Shown here one piece after another: positions 50,544-60,054 of a DNA stretch of 64,000 bases. Source of the DNA: an uncultured Devosia sp. (GTDB lineage Bacteria; Pseudomonadota; Alphaproteobacteria; Rhizobiales; Devosiaceae); NCBI RefSeq assembly GCF_963517015.1, contig NZ_CAUQDV010000002.1:124001-188000 (forward strand), given 5' to 3'. The notes beneath the pieces were generated by a model. That model saw only the letters and a program-made list of their open reading frames with translations. It made no database searches and was not told the DNA's origin. Positions within the stretch are counted from its first letter, which is position 1, and the number at the start of each line of letters is the position of its first letter. A program made the translations under genes and the position numbers.

Positions 50544-50692
50544 GTGATGATCGATCATGGCCATGTCCGCCCGTATCGGTGCGTTGTGCGTGACGTCAGG
50601 TCCAAGCGGGAGGCGCAAGGAACCTGAGGCCCACCGTCCTCACGTCAGTTGCAACGCACCAGTGACCACCACACCCTTTGGGAGAGTCTGCA

Positions 50693-52792
50693 ATGTCCAC
50701 TTCTGCGCCCAAGCGCCTCGCAAATCTCTGGGATGACGCCAAGGCTGCCGCCATGAGCGAGCCCGAGCGCCTCGTCTATCGTTCCAACCTGCTGGGCAGC
50801 GACAAGCGCGTCACCAATTATGGTGGCGGCAATACGTCGTCCAAGATCATGCAGAAGGACCCGCTGACCGGCGAGACCGTGGAAGTGCTGTGGGTCAAGG
50901 GTTCGGGCGGCGACAGCGCCTCGATCAAGCTCGATGGCTTCTCGACCCTCTATATGGACAAGCTGCGCGCCCTCAAGGGCCTCTATCGCGGCGTCGAATT
51001 CGAAGACGAGATGGTGGGTTACCTGCCCCACGCCACGTTCAACCTGAACCCGCGCGCCGCTTCGATCGACACCCCGCTGCATGCCTATGTGAACCACGCC
51101 TATGTGGACCATATGCATCCCGACGCGATCATTGCCATCGCCGCTTCGAAGAACTCCAAGGAACTGACCCAGCAGATTTTCGGCGACAGCATTGGCTGGC
51201 TGCCGTGGAAGAAGCCGGGCTTCGAGCTGGGCTTGTGGCTGGGCAAGTATTGCGAAGAGAACCCCAATTCGCGCGGCCTGATCCTGGAATCGCATGGCCT
51301 GTTCACCTGGGGCGACACGCCCAAGGAATGCTACGAAACCACGCTCGAAATCATCAACAAGGCGATGGACTGGTTCGAGACCGAGACGGAAGGCAAGACC
51401 ATTTTCGGTGGCGCCGCGACCACCTCGCTCGATGCCGATGCCCGTCGCGCCGTTGCAGCCCGCCTGATGCCCAAAATCCGCGGCTTCATCTCGGAAGACA
51501 GCCACAAGCTGGGCCATTTCGATGACAGCGCGGCCGTGCTGGAATTCGTGAACTCGAAGAACCTGCGTCCGCTTGCGGCTCTGGGCACCTCCTGCCCCGA
51601 CCATTTCCTCCGCACCAAGATCCGTCCGCTGGTGATCGACTTCGATCCGGCGAACCCGGACGTGGATGCCGTGATCGCTGGCCTCGCCGACCAGATCGCC
51701 GCCTATCGCGTCGACTACCAGGCCTATTACGATCGCTGCAAGCACGACAATTCGCCAGCCGTGCGCGATCCCAATGCCGTGGTCTATCTGATCCCGGGCG
51801 TCGGCATGCTGACCTTTGCCAAGGACAAGGCCACCGCCCGCATTTCCGGCGAATTCTATGTCAACGCCATCAACGTGATGCGCGGGTCGTCGACCGTGTC
51901 GGAATATCAGGGCCTGCCCGAGCAGGAAGCCTTCGACATCGAATACTGGCTGCTTGAAGAAGCAAAGCTCGCCCGCATGCCCAAGCCCAAGGCGCTGGCT
52001 GGCAAGATTGCCCTGGTCACCGGCGGCGCCGGCGGCATCGGCAAGGCCACCGCTGCCCGCCTCCTCCGTGAAGGCGCGTGTGTGGTGCTGGCCGATATCG
52101 ACCAGACGGCGCTCGACAATGCGACCGAGGAACTGTCGGGCGTGTTCGGCAAGGACTTTGTCCGCCCGGTCAATATCAATGTGACCCGCGAAGAGCAGGT
52201 CATCGCCGGCTTCGCTCATGCCGTGGTCGAATTTGGTGGCCTCGACATCCTCGTGTCGAATGCCGGCCTTGCCTCTTCGGCACCGATCGAAGAGACGACG
52301 CTCGAGCTGTGGAACAAGAACATGGACATCCTGTCCACGGGCTATTTCCTCGTTTCGCGCGAGGCCTTCCGCCTGTTCCGCCAGCAGAAGATCGGCGGCA
52401 ATGTGGTGTTCGTCGCGTCCAAGAACGGTCTTGCCGCTTCGCCCAACGCGTCGGCCTATTGCACCGCCAAGGCTGCGGAAATCCACCTGGCACGATGCCT
52501 GGCGCTTGAAGGCGCAGGCGAACAGATCCGCGTCAATGTGGTCAATCCCGACGCCGTGCTGCGTGGCTCCAAGATCTGGGCCGGCGAATGGCTCGAGCAG
52601 CGCGCCTCGACCTACAAGACCGACAAGGATGGCCTTGAGGAGATGTATCGCGAGCGTTCCATGCTCAAGCGTTCGGTCTTCCCCGAGGATATCGCCGAAG
52701 CCATCTACTTCTTCGCTTCGGAAGCCTCGGCCAAGTCGACCGGCAACATCATCAATGTCGACGCGGGCAACGCCCAGTCGTTCACGCGCTAG
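50693..52792 (+). CDS. rhaD: Bifunctional rhamnulose-1-phosphate aldolase / lactaldehyde dehydrogenase
   Basis: A 699-residue fusion. Residues about 30-390 are the class II aldolase (NYGGGNTSSKIMQKDPLTGE, HAYVNHAYVDHMHPDAI with metal His residues, ILESHGLFTWGDTPKECYET); residues about 430-699 are a short-chain dehydrogenase (IALVTGGAGGIGKATAARLL, VSNAGLASSAPIEE, catalytic YCTAKAAE). The aldolase splits rhamnulose-1-phosphate into glycerone phosphate and L-lactaldehyde; the second domain probably oxidises the lactaldehyde. The start at 50693 follows GGGAG. RhaI follows after 84 bases. Confidence 0.93.
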   Translation: MSTSAPKRLANLWDDAKAAAMSEPERLVYRSNLLGSDKRVTNYGGGNTSSKIMQKDPLTGETVEVLWVKGSGGDSASIKLDGFSTLYMDKLRALKGLYRGVEFEDEMVGYLPHATFNLNPRAASIDTPLHAYVNHAYVDHMHPDAIIAIAASKNSKELTQQIFGDSIGWLPWKKPGFELGLWLGKYCEENPNSRGLILESHGLFTWGDTPKECYETTLEIINKAMDWFETETEGKTIFGGAATTSLDADARRAVAARLMPKIRGFISEDSHKLGHFDDSAAVLEFVNSKNLRPLAALGTSCPDHFLRTKIRPLVIDFDPANPDVDAVIAGLADQIAAYRVDYQAYYDRCKHDNSPAVRDPNAVVYLIPGVGMLTFAKDKATARISGEFYVNAINVMRGSSTVSEYQGLPEQEAFDIEYWLLEEAKLARMPKPKALAGKIALVTGGAGGIGKATAARLLREGACVVLADIDQTALDNATEELSGVFGKDFVRPVNINVTREEQVIAGFAHAVVEFGGLDILVSNAGLASSAPIEETTLELWNKNMDILSTGYFLVSREAFRLFRQQKIGGNVVFVASKNGLAASPNASAYCTAKAAEIHLARCLALEGAGEQIRVNVVNPDAVLRGSKIWAGEWLEQRASTYKTDKDGLEEMYRERSMLKRSVFPEDIAEAIYFFASEASAKSTGNIINVDAGNAQSFTR

Positions 52793-52818
52793 GAGTGCGC
52801 GGTCATACCGCAGACAGA

Positions 52819-52846
52819 TGCCACCCCGGCTTCGGCCGGGTTGGCA
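52819..52846 (+). promoter_or_regulatory. UUCG-capped hairpin between rhaD and rhaI
   Basis: TGCCACCCCGGC and GCCGGGTTGGCA pair with a single mismatch around a TTCG loop, the ultra-stable UUCG tetraloop form. There is no T-run, so it is more likely an mRNA-stabilising or attenuating element than a terminator. Confidence 0.55.
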
Positions 52847-52876
52847 TAGTGTCGGGTATCCGCAAGGAGCAAGACT

Positions 52877-54166
52877 ATGACCGAATATATGATCGACACT
52901 TCCGTCGTCGAAGCCGAGAATGCCAAGCGGGTCGATGACCTGCATGCCGACTATGAATCGCTGGGCGAACGCCTCGACCGACGCGGCATTGCCATTGACG
53001 ACATCAAGGCCAAGGTTGCCGAGTTTTCCGTGGCCCTGCCTTCCTGGGCCGTGGGCACCGGCGGCACGCGCTTTGCCAAATTCCCCGGCGCCGGCGAGCC
53101 GCGCGACGTCTTCGACAAGATCGAGGATTGCGCCGTGGTCACCCAGCTGTCGCAGGCCAGCCGCACGATCTCGCTGCATATTCCGTGGGACAAGGCCGAT
53201 CCGAACCGGCTGAAGCAGGCCGCCAGCCGCTTCAACCTCGGCTTTGACGCGATGAATTCGAACACCTTCTCGGATGCCCGCGGGCAGCTGCAGAGCTACA
53301 AGTTCGGTTCGCTGTCGCATGCTGACAAGGGCACGCGCCAGCAGGCGATCGAGCACAATCTCGAATGTATCGAAATCGGCAAGACGATCGGCTCCAAGGC
53401 GCTGACCATCTGGATCGGCGACGGTTCGAACTTCCCCGGCCAGGTCAATTTCGCCGACCAGTTCGGCCATTACCTCGACTCGGCCAAGGCGATCTATGCC
53501 GACCTGCCCGACGACTGGAAGCTCTACACCGAGCACAAGATGTACGAGCCGGCGTTCTATTCGACCGTCGTGCAGGATTGGGGCACCAATTACATCATCG
53601 CCAAGGAGCTGGGCGACAAGGCCCTGTGCCTCGTCGACCTCGGCCACCACGCGCCGAATGTGAACATCGAGATGATCGTTTCCCGCCTTGCCCAGTTCGG
53701 CAAGCTCGGCGGCTTCCATTTCAATGACAGCAAGTATGGCGACGACGACCTCGACGCCGGTGCGATCGATCCCTACCGCCTGTTCCTGGTGTTCAACGAG
53801 CTGGTCGACATCGAAAACCGCCAGCCCGATTTCCACCCGGCGCACATGCTCGACCAGTCCCACAATGTCACCGACCCGATCGAGTCGCTGATGCTGTCGG
53901 CTTCGGACGTGCAGCGTGCCTATGCGCAGGCGCTGCTGGTTGACCGCACGACGCTCAAGGGCGCGCAGGAGGCCAATGACGCGCTGACCGCAACCCAGCA
54001 GCTGCGTCACGCCTATCGTACCGATGTCGAGCCGATCCTGGCCATGTCGCGCCTCGAAAAGGGCGGCGCCATCGACCTGCTCGCCACCTACCGCGCCTCA
54101 GGCTACCGCCAGAAGGTCGCCGAAGTGCGGCCGGCGGTCGAAGGCGGCTCGGGCGGGATCGTCTAA
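52877..54166 (+). CDS. rhaI: L-rhamnose catabolism isomerase
   Basis: A 429-residue isomerase of the rhizobial RhaI family (xylose-isomerase-like TIM barrel), which turns L-rhamnose into L-rhamnulose. Metal-binding segments are KLYTEHKMYEPAFYSTVVQD, CLVDLGHHAPNVNIEMIVSR and FHFNDSKYGDDDLDAG. It starts at ATG with GGAGCAAG upstream and ends 35 bases before a strong terminator. The kinase needed to make rhamnulose-1-phosphate is not in the window. Confidence 0.92.
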   Translation: MTEYMIDTSVVEAENAKRVDDLHADYESLGERLDRRGIAIDDIKAKVAEFSVALPSWAVGTGGTRFAKFPGAGEPRDVFDKIEDCAVVTQLSQASRTISLHIPWDKADPNRLKQAASRFNLGFDAMNSNTFSDARGQLQSYKFGSLSHADKGTRQQAIEHNLECIEIGKTIGSKALTIWIGDGSNFPGQVNFADQFGHYLDSAKAIYADLPDDWKLYTEHKMYEPAFYSTVVQDWGTNYIIAKELGDKALCLVDLGHHAPNVNIEMIVSRLAQFGKLGGFHFNDSKYGDDDLDAGAIDPYRLFLVFNELVDIENRQPDFHPAHMLDQSHNVTDPIESLMLSASDVQRAYAQALLVDRTTLKGAQEANDALTATQQLRHAYRTDVEPILAMSRLEKGGAIDLLATYRASGYRQKVAEVRPAVEGGSGGIV

Positions 54167-54201
54167 ACCCGTTTCGATCTCCTCCCAGAGACGAAAACGG
54201 A

Positions 54202-54236
54202 GGCCCGGTGATCCGTCACCGGGCCTTCGTTTTTTC
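54202..54236 (+). terminator. Rho-independent terminator of rhaDI
   Basis: Perfect 11-bp stem AGGCCCGGTGA with TCACCGGGCCT, loop TCCG, then TCGTTTTTT. Confidence 0.9.
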
Positions 54237-54275
54237 AAGCATGTCGCCGAGACGCACAGCCCGCGTCCCACACGC

Positions 54276-54410
54276 GATGTCACCCCGGCCTTGAGCCGGG
54301 GCCCATCCTGAGATCGCACCACAGCCGCAAGGTGGTTGGTACAAGCACGTCAACCTTGCGGCGGGACGAGAAATCTCGAGATGGATCCCGCTCAAGGCCG
54401 GGATGACATC
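54276..54410. repeat. Palindromic intergenic repeat, copy D
   Basis: Same family as copies A, B, C and E. It lies between the rhaI terminator and the convergent DUF5680 gene. Confidence 0.8.
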
Positions 54411-54442
54411 GAGGGTTTGGGTGCATCGAGGGCGTAACGCCC

Positions 54443-54904
54443 TCATGCCCGGATCAGCCCGCCGAAATAGTCCAGCGCATAGGCTTCCACCCTGCCGACG
54501 AGGATCGCCTCGCGCCCCCGGAACTGGGCGACACTGCCCTCATTGGCATCACGATAGTGCCCATGCGGGCCGTCCCACTCGAAGCCGCCGAGAAACCGCC
54601 CCTCGCCATAGAGGGCCGCCAGCGCGCCTTTGATGGTCGCCCCTGCCCTTTCGCCGTCGATCAGGTCGGCGCGGCGGATATAGCCGTAGTAGCTCATCGA
54701 CCAGACCGGGCTCCCGGCATGCCAGAGCACTTCTTGCCCCAGAAAGTCCGTCCCGCCGAAATAGCTGTCGAGATAGTGCCAGTCGCCCTCGGCCCAGCCG
54801 ATGTCGTGCGAGCCCAGCCGGCTCGATGGTGCGGGCATGCCGCCACCCACATAGGTCGCGGCCTTGGCGCGGGTGATGATGGCATTGAGCTGGTCGAGGT
54901 CCAT
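54443..54904 (-). CDS. DUF5680 domain-containing protein
   Basis: A 153-residue protein matching the DUF5680 domain, which elsewhere is attached to XRE-type regulators; here it stands alone. Conserved stretches are SRLGSHDIGWAEGDWHYLDS, FGGTDFLGQEVLWHAGSPVW, SMSYYGYIRRADL and GRFLGGFEWDGPHGHYRD. AAGGGAC precedes the ATG. The function is unknown. Confidence 0.8.
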   Translation of the reverse strand: MDLDQLNAIITRAKAATYVGGGMPAPSSRLGSHDIGWAEGDWHYLDSYFGGTDFLGQEVLWHAGSPVWSMSYYGYIRRADLIDGERAGATIKGALAALYGEGRFLGGFEWDGPHGHYRDANEGSVAQFRGREAILVGRVEAYALDYFGGLIRA

Positions 54905-54932
54905 GGCAGTCCCTTTTCGGGATCAACATGGC

Positions 54933-54965
54933 AAGGGCCGCTGACGGTTTGCGTCAGCAGCCCTT
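54933..54965 (-). terminator. Stem-loop after mmsA
   Basis: AAGGGC-C-GCTGACG pairs with CGTCAGC-A-GCCCTT (one mismatch, 5-base loop), directly after the mmsA stop on the minus strand. No T-run follows, so it may be a processing or weak termination structure. Confidence 0.55.
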
Positions 54966-54970
54966 CAACC

Positions 54971-56467
<1,497 letters not shown>

Positions 56468-56515
56468 GCGCAGTCTCCCTTGTTGTTGGCTCTGTCATCG
56501 CGCTATATTTGACGC

Positions 56516-56528
56516 ATCGCAATGCGAT
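56516..56528. promoter_or_regulatory. Palindrome between mmsA and its divergent LysR gene
   Basis: ATCGCA-A-TGCGAT, a perfect 6-bp inverted repeat with one central base, lies 34 bases before the lysR start and 48 bases before the mmsA start. LysR sites often have the T-N11-A form; this is a candidate, also overlapping TTGAC upstream. Confidence 0.4.
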
Positions 56529-56561
56529 AGAATTGCTATCCGTTGTGCGGAAATTGAAGTC

Positions 56562-57437
56562 ATGAATTGGGACGATGTGCGGATTTTCCTTGCCGTGGCG
56601 CGCAATGGGCAAATCCTGGGCGCTGCGCGCAGCCTTGGGCTCAACCATGCGACGGTCGCCCGGCGGCTGACGGCGCTGGAGGAGTCGCTGGGCGCTCGCC
56701 TCTTTGCCCGCAAGACCAATGGCAGCGAGCTTTCCGGCGAGGGCGAACGCTTCCTGGTCCATGCCGAGCGGATGGAAAGCGCCATGCTGGCCGCCAGCCA
56801 GGCGGCGGGCGCCGACAGCCTGATCGACGGCACGGTGCGGGTCGGTGCGCCGGACGGATTTGGCGTGGCATTCCTCGCGCCGCGGCTGGGCGAATTGTCC
56901 GAGCGTCATAAGGGCTTGCGCATCGAGCTGGTGCCGGTGCCGCGTGCCTTTTCGCTATCGCGCCGCGAGGCCGATATCGCCGTGACGCTAGAGCGGCCGC
57001 GCGAGGGTCGGCTGGTGGCGCGCAAGCTCACCGATTACCGGCTTGGGCTCTATGCGGCGCAGTCGTATCTCGGCGCCCATGGTACGCCACAGGCGCTCGA
57101 CGATCTCTCGGCCCATCGCCTCGTCGGCTATGTCGATGACCTCCTCTATACCGCTTCGCTCAACTATACCGACGAGTTCATGAAAGGCTGGCGCTCGTCG
57201 CTGGCCGTGTCATCTGCCATGGGCCAGACCGAGGCGGTGCGCGCCGGGGCCGGCATTGGCATTCTGCATGCTTTCATGGCCAGCCGCGATGCCGGCCTCG
57301 TACCGGTGCTGACGGAACACAGGCTGACCCGCTCCTATTGGACCGTGGTGCATGAGGACCTGCGCAGCATTCGCCGCGTGGCGCTGGTCGCCGACTTCCT
57401 TGCCGAGATCGTGGCGCGGGACAGGTCGATCTTCTAG
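56562..57437 (+). CDS. LysR-family regulator divergent from mmsA
   Basis: A 291-residue LysR regulator. The winged helix is at the N-terminus (WDDVRIFLAVARNGQILGAA, RSLGLNHATVARRLTALEES); the effector domain spans about 90-290. The start at 56562 begins MNWDDVRIF. Sitting head to head with mmsA makes it the likely regulator of that gene. It overlaps the convergent LysR gene by 4 bases. Confidence 0.88.
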   Translation: MNWDDVRIFLAVARNGQILGAARSLGLNHATVARRLTALEESLGARLFARKTNGSELSGEGERFLVHAERMESAMLAASQAAGADSLIDGTVRVGAPDGFGVAFLAPRLGELSERHKGLRIELVPVPRAFSLSRREADIAVTLERPREGRLVARKLTDYRLGLYAAQSYLGAHGTPQALDDLSAHRLVGYVDDLLYTASLNYTDEFMKGWRSSLAVSSAMGQTEAVRAGAGIGILHAFMASRDAGLVPVLTEHRLTRSYWTVVHEDLRSIRRVALVADFLAEIVARDRSIF

Positions 57438-58336
57438 CTGTCTCCGCGAAGCGGCCTGCTGGCTTCGAGAATCCAGTCGCGGAAGGCCTTGATCTTGGGG
57501 CTGTTGCGGCGGCTTTCGGGATAGACGAGGTAATAGCCCCTGCCCGCCGGTGCGAGCAGGTCGAAGGGCTGGATCAAGCGGCCGGCGGCAATGTCGTCCT
57601 TGAAGAAGGCTGGCGTCAGCATGGAGACGCCGCGCCCGGCCATGGCGGCCGTGGCGAGGAGGCTCTGCAGGCCCATCATGCTGAGCGGCCGCCCTTCGAT
57701 GGAATAGCCGGGCACGCCGACGGCGGCGAACCATTGCGCCAGCCATTCATCCTCGGGGTCGAGAATGGGCAGTTTCAGCAGGTCCTCGGGCTGGTTGATA
57801 CCGCCGACACTGTCCGCCAGCGCGGGGCTCAGCAGCGGCGTAAAGTCGGCCTCCAGCAGCAGGTGGCAGACCAGCCCCTTGCTCTCCTGAGGACCGGGTA
57901 TGGTTCTGATGCCGATGTCGAACTCGTCATTGACCAGATCGGCAAGATTGCTGGAACTGTCGAGCCGCACGGCAATGTCCGGGTGAGCGATCTGGAACAG
58001 GCCAAGGTTCTGCGCCAGCCATTGGCTGGCAAAGGTTGGGACCGAGGTGATCGAAAGCAAGTTGTCGACCTGCCCGCGCATGTCGGCAAAGGCGGTTCGC
58101 ATCATCTCGAAGGCCTGCGCGACCCGCGGCGCGAGCCGGGCGCCGGTCTCGCTCAGCATGATCTGCCGCGGCTTGCGCAGGAACAGCGGCGCACCAACGC
58201 GCTCCTCCAGAATCTTGATCTGATAGCTCACCGCAGCCTGGGTCATGCCCAATTCCTCGGCAGCGCGGGTAAAGCTCAAATGCCGGGCAACGGCTTCGAA
58301 TGCGCGCACGGCCGTCAAAGGCGGCAGGTTCGACAT
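57434..58336 (-). CDS. LysR-family regulator, GcvA-like
   Basis: A 300-residue LysR regulator. The N-terminus reads LPPLTAVRAFEAVARHLSFT, RAAEELGMTQAAVSYQIKIL, which is the GcvA-type pattern, followed by a full substrate-binding domain (SITSVPTFASQWLAQNLGLF, PDIAVRLDSSSNLADLVNDE). The target is not adjacent: the upstream neighbour is a divergent DUF1127 gene and the downstream neighbour a convergent LysR. Confidence 0.88.
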   Translation of the reverse strand: MSNLPPLTAVRAFEAVARHLSFTRAAEELGMTQAAVSYQIKILEERVGAPLFLRKPRQIMLSETGARLAPRVAQAFEMMRTAFADMRGQVDNLLSITSVPTFASQWLAQNLGLFQIAHPDIAVRLDSSSNLADLVNDEFDIGIRTIPGPQESKGLVCHLLLEADFTPLLSPALADSVGGINQPEDLLKLPILDPEDEWLAQWFAAVGVPGYSIEGRPLSMMGLQSLLATAAMAGRGVSMLTPAFFKDDIAAGRLIQPFDLLAPAGRGYYLVYPESRRNSPKIKAFRDWILEASRPLRGDS

Positions 58337-58455
58337 GGATCAAATCTCCTTATGCCAACCCTCTGACGTTTAGTTCGTCATCGCCCCAATTTCCAGCCAT
58401 GTTGTGATCATGGAAAATACTCAAGGAGGCCACTCGCATAAGGGTGGTTAGGGCT

Positions 58456-58662
58456 ATGACGAGCACGATCATGGTGACCAAGTGTGCCCAACCGGCTATT
58501 CGCCTGCCGCGCCTGAGTTTTCGGCGCGTGCTCCGGTTGTGGCAATTGCACAGGCTGCACAGTCGGCGCCGGCGCGCGACCATCGACCTGATCCATGCCT
58601 CGCCGCACCTGCTGCGGGATATCGGGGCGATGGAGGGGCGGATCGTGGAAAGGGGACGGTAG
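58456..58662 (+). CDS. DUF1127-like small basic protein
   Basis: A 68-residue basic protein whose C-terminal half matches the DUF1127 (YjiS) pattern: Arg-rich helix (RVLRLWQLHRLHSRRRRATI) then DLIHASPHLLRDIG. DUF1127 proteins are small alphaproteobacterial factors, some of which affect RNA turnover or phosphate and amino-acid metabolism. It is longer than the canonical 48-residue form found at 59473. A GTG at 58444 is an alternative start. Confidence 0.7.
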   Translation: MTSTIMVTKCAQPAIRLPRLSFRRVLRLWQLHRLHSRRRRATIDLIHASPHLLRDIGAMEGRIVERGR

Positions 58663-58696
58663 GGTTTCGGCAGCGCGCTGAACGAGCAACGCACTC

Positions 58697-58831
58697 GGTG
58701 TCACCCCGGCCTTGAGCCGGGGCCCATCCTGAGATCAGACCACGTCCGCAAGGTCGTCGTGCCTCGATTAACCACCTTGCGGCAGACCCCACATCTCAAG
58801 GTGGATCCCGGCTCAAGGCCGGGATGACATC
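58697..58831. repeat. Palindromic intergenic repeat, copy E
   Basis: Same family as copies A to D. It lies between the DUF1127-like gene and ybaK on the same strand. Confidence 0.8.
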
Positions 58832-58902
58832 GTGGATTTGGAAGCACCGCATGCGACAAAAATCCTCTTCCACGCCAAACGCCGTCCCCATAATCTCCCC
58901 CC

Positions 58903-59376
58903 ATGTCCAAGACCACGCCCGCGACGCTCGCTTTGGCCAAGGCCGGCATTGCCTTCACCACCGCCACCTATGACTACAATCCAGATGCCGATCGCGTCGG
59001 ATTGCAGGCGGCCGAGGCCATGGGGGTATCGCCGTCTATCGTCCTCAAGACGCTGATGGCCGAGGTCGATGGCAAGCCGGTCTGCGTCGTGGTGCCGTCG
59101 GACGAGGAAGTGAACATGAAAAAGCTCGCCGCGGCCTTTGGCGGCAAGTCGGCGCATATGATGAAGCCGGCCGATGCCGAGCGGCTGACGGGCTACAAGG
59201 TGGGCGGGATCAGCCCGTTCGGACAGAAGAAACTCGTCCCGACCTGTGTCGAGGAAATGGCGACGTTGGAGGAGGAAGTCTTCCTCAACGGCGGGCAGCG
59301 TGGGCTGCAGATCCGGATCAGGCCGGATGACCTGGTTGCCGCATTGGGAGGCAAGGCCGCGGATCTGATCCGCTAG
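58903..59376 (+). CDS. ybaK: Cys-tRNA(Pro) deacylase YbaK
   Basis: A 157-residue YbaK/EbsC-type protein that removes mischarged Cys from tRNA-Pro. Family residues are KTTPATLALAKAGIAFTTAT, then MGVSPSIVLKTLMAEVDGKP with the substrate Lys, CVVVPSDEEVNMKKLA, and YKVGGISPFGQKKLVPTCVE near the C-terminus. It is full length. A palindromic repeat lies before it and the DUF1127 gene is convergent after it. Confidence 0.93.
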   Translation: MSKTTPATLALAKAGIAFTTATYDYNPDADRVGLQAAEAMGVSPSIVLKTLMAEVDGKPVCVVVPSDEEVNMKKLAAAFGGKSAHMMKPADAERLTGYKVGGISPFGQKKLVPTCVEEMATLEEEVFLNGGQRGLQIRIRPDDLVAALGGKAADLIR

Positions 59377-59421
59377 CGGGCTTTAGCAACGCATAAGTAA
59401 AACCACGGCCGGAAAAGACAA

Positions 59422-59443
59422 AAGGCGCCCTGGTGGACGCCTT
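59422..59443 (-). terminator. Terminator of the 48-residue DUF1127 gene
   Basis: AAGGCGCCC/GGACGCCTT stem with one mismatch and a TGGT loop, followed on the minus strand by TTTTGTCTTTT. Confidence 0.75.
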
Positions 59444-59472
59444 CATCTACAGCACGAATAGTCTGTTATCGC

Positions 59473-59619
59473 TTAGTTGGCGTAGGTGCCGCGAGCGATA
59501 TTCTTGATGTCGCCCTTGGTGATGCCGAGGTCATTGAGCTGACGGGCGTCGAGAGCGTTAAGCTCGCGCATGGTGCGCTGATACTGAGCAAACTGAGCGA
59601 TTTTCTGGCGGATGTTCAT
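59473..59619 (-). CDS. DUF1127 protein, canonical short form
   Basis: A 48-residue protein: MNIRQKIAQFAQYQRTMREL, NALDARQLNDLGITKGDIKN, IARGTYAN. This is the typical short DUF1127 form with the L-x-x-LGI core. AAGGGGA precedes the ATG and a terminator follows the stop, so it is a self-contained gene. In related bacteria short DUF1127 proteins interact with RNA and influence sRNA or mRNA turnover and metabolism; the role here is not known. Confidence 0.88.
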   Translation of the reverse strand: MNIRQKIAQFAQYQRTMRELNALDARQLNDLGITKGDIKNIARGTYAN

Positions 59620-59812
59620 TTCATTTCCCCTTCACTTGATGACCCCTATGTAGACCCGGTCTGTCGTGATTAGAAGATGGCCTTACTGCACAGTTGTTAT
59701 GCATTTAGTGCAACCAAAAGAGGCAGGGCTGTCATGTTCGGTTCAGGTTAGACACGCCGAGCTGCACCCATCCGGGTTTCACGCGTCGCCACACGTCCTT
59801 GATTTCGCAATG

Positions 59813-59841
59813 AAAAACGGGCGCCACTTGCGTGACGCCCG
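59813..59841 (-). terminator. Terminator of the cydABX operon
   Basis: CGGGCG-C-CAC/GTG-A-CGCCCG stem with a 4-base loop, followed on the minus strand by TTTTT, about 75 bases after the cydX stop. The rest of 59620-59913 holds no gene that I can support. Confidence 0.75.
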
Positions 59842-59913
59842 CGTTAAGGGATTTTTGACCATCCGGTAAAGAGCCATGCGCGAGGCGGTCAGCCGGTTCG
59901 GCAGGCCTGCGAT

Positions 59914-60045
59914 TCAGCGCTGGATCGGCTCCCGGCCTTCTTCAATGGCGATGCGCCGGTCCTCGCGCATCTCGAACCACATGGCGTTGAGGATGGCAAA
60001 GGAGCAGGCGAGACCCAGGCCGAGGATCCATGAGAAATACCACAT
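59914..60045 (-). CDS. cydX: Cytochrome bd oxidase small subunit CydX
   Basis: A 43-residue single-helix protein: MWYFSWILGLGLACSFAILN, then AMWFEMREDRRI. The MWYFxWxLG opening and the conserved Glu in the tail are the CydX hallmark; the subunit stabilises the haem d site of cytochrome bd. It starts 9 bases after the cydB stop with an AGGAGA site, and completes the operon cydA-cydB-cydX. Confidence 0.93.
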   Translation of the reverse strand: MWYFSWILGLGLACSFAILNAMWFEMREDRRIAIEEGREPIQR

Positions 60046-60054
60046 CTGCGTCTC

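Noticed and set aside
50645..54010. Very long open frame opposite rhaD and rhaI (over 1100 codons)
   Set aside because: An antisense shadow of GC-rich genes; the translation has no family character and the forward genes are certain.
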